Part shown: positions 5,951 through 8,472 of the stretch, piece after piece
Layout: every line of letters begins with the position of its first letter
Numbering within the stretch: the first letter of the stretch is position 1
From: Anaerolineae bacterium
GTDB taxonomy: Bacteria; Chloroflexota; Anaerolineae; 4572-78; NAK82
Direction of reading: 5' to 3'
NCBI GenBank assembly: GCA_030597485.1
Contig: JAUVRU010000055.1
Coordinates: 1 to 8,472, forward strand
Length of the DNA stretch: 8,472 nt
Notes under the pieces: generated by a model
The model's input: the letters and a program-made list of their open reading frames with translations, nothing else
Told to the model about the DNA's origin: nothing
The model's database searches: none
Position numbers and translations under genes: made by a program

Positions 5951-7900
5951 TTGTTCTCAAGAATAGCGGACCACCACCGAGCCATCCTCCCGCTTGGCGC
6001 CGCTATGGCAGCACTGGTTGTCTACTGGCACACCTTGCTGCCGACCGTCAGCGCGTGGGGCGATAGCGCCAAGTTTCAGTATATTGCCCAGGTGTGGGGC
6101 ATTCCTCATCCCACTGGCTATCCGCTGTATATTCTGCTCACTCGCCTCTCTTCCTTGCTTCCCTGGGGTGACATCGCTTACCGGGTGAATCTCCTGTCGG
6201 CCTTCTGTGGCGCGGCCGCGGTAGGTGTCTTGGTGTTGGTGGCGAACAGGGTAAGTCGGGACAGATGGGCCGCCACCGCCGCTGCGCTAATGGTGGCCTT
6301 CAGCCCCATCTTCTGGTCTCAGGCTGTGATAGCTGAGGTTTATGCCCTCAACGCATTGTGGGTGACATTGTGCTTCTATCTGATACTGCGCTGGCGCTCC
6401 CAGAGAGGTTCTTCACCAGGGAGCGCGCCTCTGGGCACATTGTACGCATTTGTGCTGGTGTATGGCCTCAGTTTCAGTCATCATCTGAGCATGGTGCTGT
6501 TGCTCCCTGCGTTTGTGTTTTGGGTAGTGTGGCACGAACCACGAGCCTTGGCCCGGCCGGGCAGCTGGTTGGTGGGCTTGTTGGGGATAGGGCTAGGGCT
6601 GCTTCCCTACAGTTATATCTTGCTGAGGGCTGCCCAAGGAGCCGTTTACAGCGAGTTCCCTCCGCTGGCTGGCCGATCGCTGCTGGAGGCGTTCGGGGAC
6701 TACGTCACCGGCGGTCAGTTTCGGGGTGCTTTCTTTGCCACCTTTCACTCTGGTCCGGCTGCACTCCTATCCCGGGTACAGTTCTTCGCGGACCTGCTGA
6801 TGCACCAGTTTGGCTGGTGGGGTGTCGGGTTGGGCTTGTTGGGACTGATCGTCCTGTGGGGGCGGGATCGGGCTCTGGCAGTGGGGCTCGGACTGGCCTT
6901 TCTGGGGGAGACCGTGTTTCCGTTGGGATATGATATCATTGACCCGGAGGTCTACTTCATCCCCTCCTTTCTGATTTGGGCCTTGCTGGTAGCCAGCGGT
7001 CTGGGCTGGTTGGGGCAACGCCTTCGGCCACTGGCCCGGTGGAGACGCTTCGTCCCAGGGCTGCTGTTTGGCGCAGTGTGCATGGCGCTCGTCGTTTTGC
7101 CTTTGATCAACAACTGGTTCGCGGCTGACCAAAGCCACAACTGGTCAGCCCGTCGCTGGGCCAAGTCGTTCTTGCACGACATAGAGCCAGATGCGCTTCT
7201 GGTACTGCCCCAGCCCTACTTCTACAGTCAGAAACAGGCTCTCCTGTACATGATGCTGGCAGAGGGGATCAAGCCAGATCTGGAGTTCATCCAGCCAGCG
7301 GAGATAGACAATTGGGTTGGCCGGCGGGCGGTGTACCTGGCGGTGTGGATGCCGGAGGTGGCCCAGCGATACCGGGTACAGCCTGTGGATTCCTCTGATG
7401 TGACGCTGGCCGGATTCCTGGAGCGGGTGCCGGAAGGAACGATTGTGGCTGCGGCAGTCAAGGACGAAGCATCGTTAAGTTTGAGCGACGAAGCGGCGGC
7501 AGCCTGGCAGCTGGTGGGAGGGCAGGCCAGCGTGAAGGGTTGCTTTCGCTGCGGCCACGCGCTGATAGGCGTCAAAGGGGCCTCCTCCGGCGCCGCCCGG
7601 GAGGCAGCCGGCCGCGGACTGCAGTCGCTCGTGGTGCAAGCCGGTGATGAGATAGGTACCACCGGCGTGCGTGCTCCCCTGGAGATTGCCCTGCGCTCGG
7701 CCGGTTTCGATGATGGGAATCTGGGGGAGATATGGCTGGACGGGCGTCAGGTCTCTCCCCAGCATCGCGGCTACAACGTCGCGGTGGTTTCAACTGACGA
7801 TGGCCAGCTGATGACGACTGCATACGTGGATACGTTTGTGAGTGACCTGGTTGACAACGTGCGTAAGTACCGGGTAGAGCTGGGGGAGCCACCCGACTAG
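5951..7900 (+). CDS. DUF2723-family GT-C membrane glycosyltransferase with C-terminal ILEI/FAM3-like region
   Basis: A 649-residue protein. The N-terminal membrane part matches DUF2723 (TMEM260-like, protein O-mannosyltransferase superfamily). The first extracytoplasmic loop has WGDSAKFQ with D38, the acidic residue expected for metal and lipid-sugar binding, then GIPHPTGYPLY (50-60). VIAEVYALN (126-134, E129), a histidine pair in SFSHHLSM and YDIIDPEVYFIPS (about 326-338) are further family landmarks. About ten hydrophobic helices run to about residue 390. Such enzymes transfer sugar from a lipid carrier on the outer face of the membrane. The tail (about 400-649) is soluble and probably extracytoplasmic; residues 486-551 and 561-629 resemble the two halves of an ILEI/FAM3 domain in reversed order. 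The TTG at 5951 lacks a strong ribosome site. An ATG at 5941 overlaps the upstream stop as ATGA but is out of frame, and ATG 6005 would cut into the first helix. The acceptor is unknown. Confidence 0.88.
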   Translation: MFSRIADHHRAILPLGAAMAALVVYWHTLLPTVSAWGDSAKFQYIAQVWGIPHPTGYPLYILLTRLSSLLPWGDIAYRVNLLSAFCGAAAVGVLVLVANRVSRDRWAATAAALMVAFSPIFWSQAVIAEVYALNALWVTLCFYLILRWRSQRGSSPGSAPLGTLYAFVLVYGLSFSHHLSMVLLLPAFVFWVVWHEPRALARPGSWLVGLLGIGLGLLPYSYILLRAAQGAVYSEFPPLAGRSLLEAFGDYVTGGQFRGAFFATFHSGPAALLSRVQFFADLLMHQFGWWGVGLGLLGLIVLWGRDRALAVGLGLAFLGETVFPLGYDIIDPEVYFIPSFLIWALLVASGLGWLGQRLRPLARWRRFVPGLLFGAVCMALVVLPLINNWFAADQSHNWSARRWAKSFLHDIEPDALLVLPQPYFYSQKQALLYMMLAEGIKPDLEFIQPAEIDNWVGRRAVYLAVWMPEVAQRYRVQPVDSSDVTLAGFLERVPEGTIVAAAVKDEASLSLSDEAAAAWQLVGGQASVKGCFRCGHALIGVKGASSGAAREAAGRGLQSLVVQAGDEIGTTGVRAPLEIALRSAGFDDGNLGEIWLDGRQVSPQHRGYNVAVVSTDDGQLMTTAYVDTFVSDLVDNVRKYRVELGEPPD

Positions 7901-7924
7901 AGGCGCTAGCCCGGTGGACGGGGC

Positions 7925-7953
7925 CTGGATCCCAAACTCAGTTTGGGATCCAG
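7925..7953. terminator. Perfect 14-bp hairpin between convergent genes, likely bidirectional transcription end
   Basis: CTGGATCCCAAACT (7925-7938) and AGTTTGGGATCCAG (7940-7953) are perfect complements with a single central base. The element lies between the stop of the glycosyltransferase (7900) and the stop of the convergent transporter (7967). No T-run follows on either strand, so termination is inferred from position and stem strength. Because the centre is so short, it may form a cruciform or a four-base loop with a shorter stem. Confidence 0.6.
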
Positions 7954-7966
7954 AGAGTGCCCGGCG

Positions 7967-8472
7967 TCAGAGAGTCAAACGGTTTCTGATGGTGAAGAAA
8001 AGGATGAAAGCGATCAGGAACGACAGCGGGAACACCAGAAGCGCGGTCTGAAAGGAGGCGTATCGCGAAATGGCGAATATGAGAAAAGGGGTCAGTATCC
8101 CGCCTACTGGGAGGGCTATCTTGATCAGACCCAAGACAGTGCCGGCGATCTGTCTGTACATCAAGCCGGCCATGGTCAACAAAAGGGGCAATAGGGCAGA
8201 CAGGGAAAAACCGGCCACGTAGATAGGTGCATAGATGAAATCCTTGAGATCAGATATGAAGAGGGCGGTAAAGGACAGGACGGCCAGTCCCATAAGCCCG
8301 AGAACATACAGGGGTATCTGTTGGTTCTCCACCAGAATGCCCACCAGAAGCCTGCCGGTGAGGACGCCTGAAAGGAAGGTGATGAGCCCAACCTTTGAGG
8401 TTACCTGAGTGAAGCCTCTCAGATCCATCAGGTAAGAGGTCAAGATCCCGATAGCGCCAATTTCGGCGCCAA
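7967..8472 (-). CDS. Major facilitator superfamily transporter, C-terminal half
   Basis: The gene enters from the right edge and ends at 7967; 168 codons are visible, and the frame stays open through 8472. Reading from the edge, a GAEIGAIGILTSYL segment resembles helix 7 of MFS carriers. LSGVLTGRLLVGILV follows, with the Gly-Arg loop typical between helices 8 and 9. Four more hydrophobic segments end in FTIRNRLTL at the cytoplasmic end. The layout fits helices 7-12 of a twelve-helix secondary transporter. A TTG at 8443 could serve as a start, but the continuous family-like sequence upstream of it argues that the protein simply extends beyond the window. The substrate cannot be told. It converges on the glycosyltransferase, so it belongs to another transcription unit. 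Confidence 0.8.
   Translation of the reverse strand, partial: GAEIGAIGILTSYLMDLRGFTQVTSKVGLITFLSGVLTGRLLVGILVENQQIPLYVLGLMGLAVLSFTALFISDLKDFIYAPIYVAGFSLSALLPLLLTMAGLMYRQIAGTVLGLIKIALPVGGILTPFLIFAISRYASFQTALLVFPLSFLIAFILFFTIRNRLTL

Noticed and set aside
6358..6933. Open frame of 191 codons on the plus strand inside the glycosyltransferase
   Set aside because: It is a +1 shadow of the glycosyltransferase membrane domain with no family pattern and no ribosome site.
7228..7662. Open frame of 144 codons on the minus strand
   Set aside because: Ser/Thr/Ala/Pro-rich shadow antisense to the glycosyltransferase tail, with no motif.
1..8472. CRISPR arrays, insertion sequences or tandem repeats
   Set aside because: No regularly spaced repeats, transposase-like frame or terminal inverted repeats with target duplications were seen on either strand.

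Overview
This window looks like chromosomal DNA from a bacterium of the phylum Chloroflexota, probably the Anaerolineae/Caldilineae side. That is an inference from gene content: a KdpE-like orphan response regulator, a DprA-like protein, a long-form NfeD protease, a bPH_5-like PH protein and a DUF2723 glycosyltransferase with an ILEI/FAM3-like tail. The moderately high GC content and frequent TTG starts also fit. No species can be named. I see no insertion sequence, integrase, CRISPR array or phage gene, so most of the window reads as an ordinary genomic core region.

Left block, minus strand (1-3019). In transcription order it holds a divergent DprA-like protein (3019-1931), an OmpR/KdpE-type response regulator with no kinase beside it (1896-1189), a YegS/DgkB-type lipid kinase whose start overlaps the regulator's stop as ATGA (1192-221), and, after a short gap with a hairpin, the first 42 residues of a Ca2+/H+ antiporter running off the left edge. 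The first three look like one operon served by a near-consensus sigma70-type promoter at 3044-3072.

Centre (3020-3506). Two back-to-back promoters drive dprA leftward and a pair of serine tRNA genes rightward: tRNA-Ser(TGA) and tRNA-Ser(GCT), both with encoded CCA. A clear intrinsic terminator follows. The dprA promoter spacer carries overlapping palindromes that could be an operator. The second tRNA has two odd bases in its T arm.

Right block, plus strand (3588-7900). A membrane-bound ClpP-class serine protease of the NfeD family is followed by an intergenic nested inverted repeat, then a five-helix membrane protein with a bacterial PH domain, then closely (6-nt gap) a 649-residue GT-C type membrane glycosyltransferase. 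The first is probably its own unit and the last two a pair. All three act at the membrane or cell envelope.

Right edge. A major facilitator transporter (C-terminal half only) converges on the glycosyltransferase, and a perfect 14-bp hairpin lies between the two 3' ends.

The most unusual item is the tail of the glycosyltransferase. It appears to hold the two halves of an ILEI/FAM3-like domain in swapped order, as in a circular permutation. The eroded DprA motifs, the atypical tRNA-Ser T arm and the palindromic divergent promoter region also merit a second look. I found no clear evidence of a wholly new multi-gene system.
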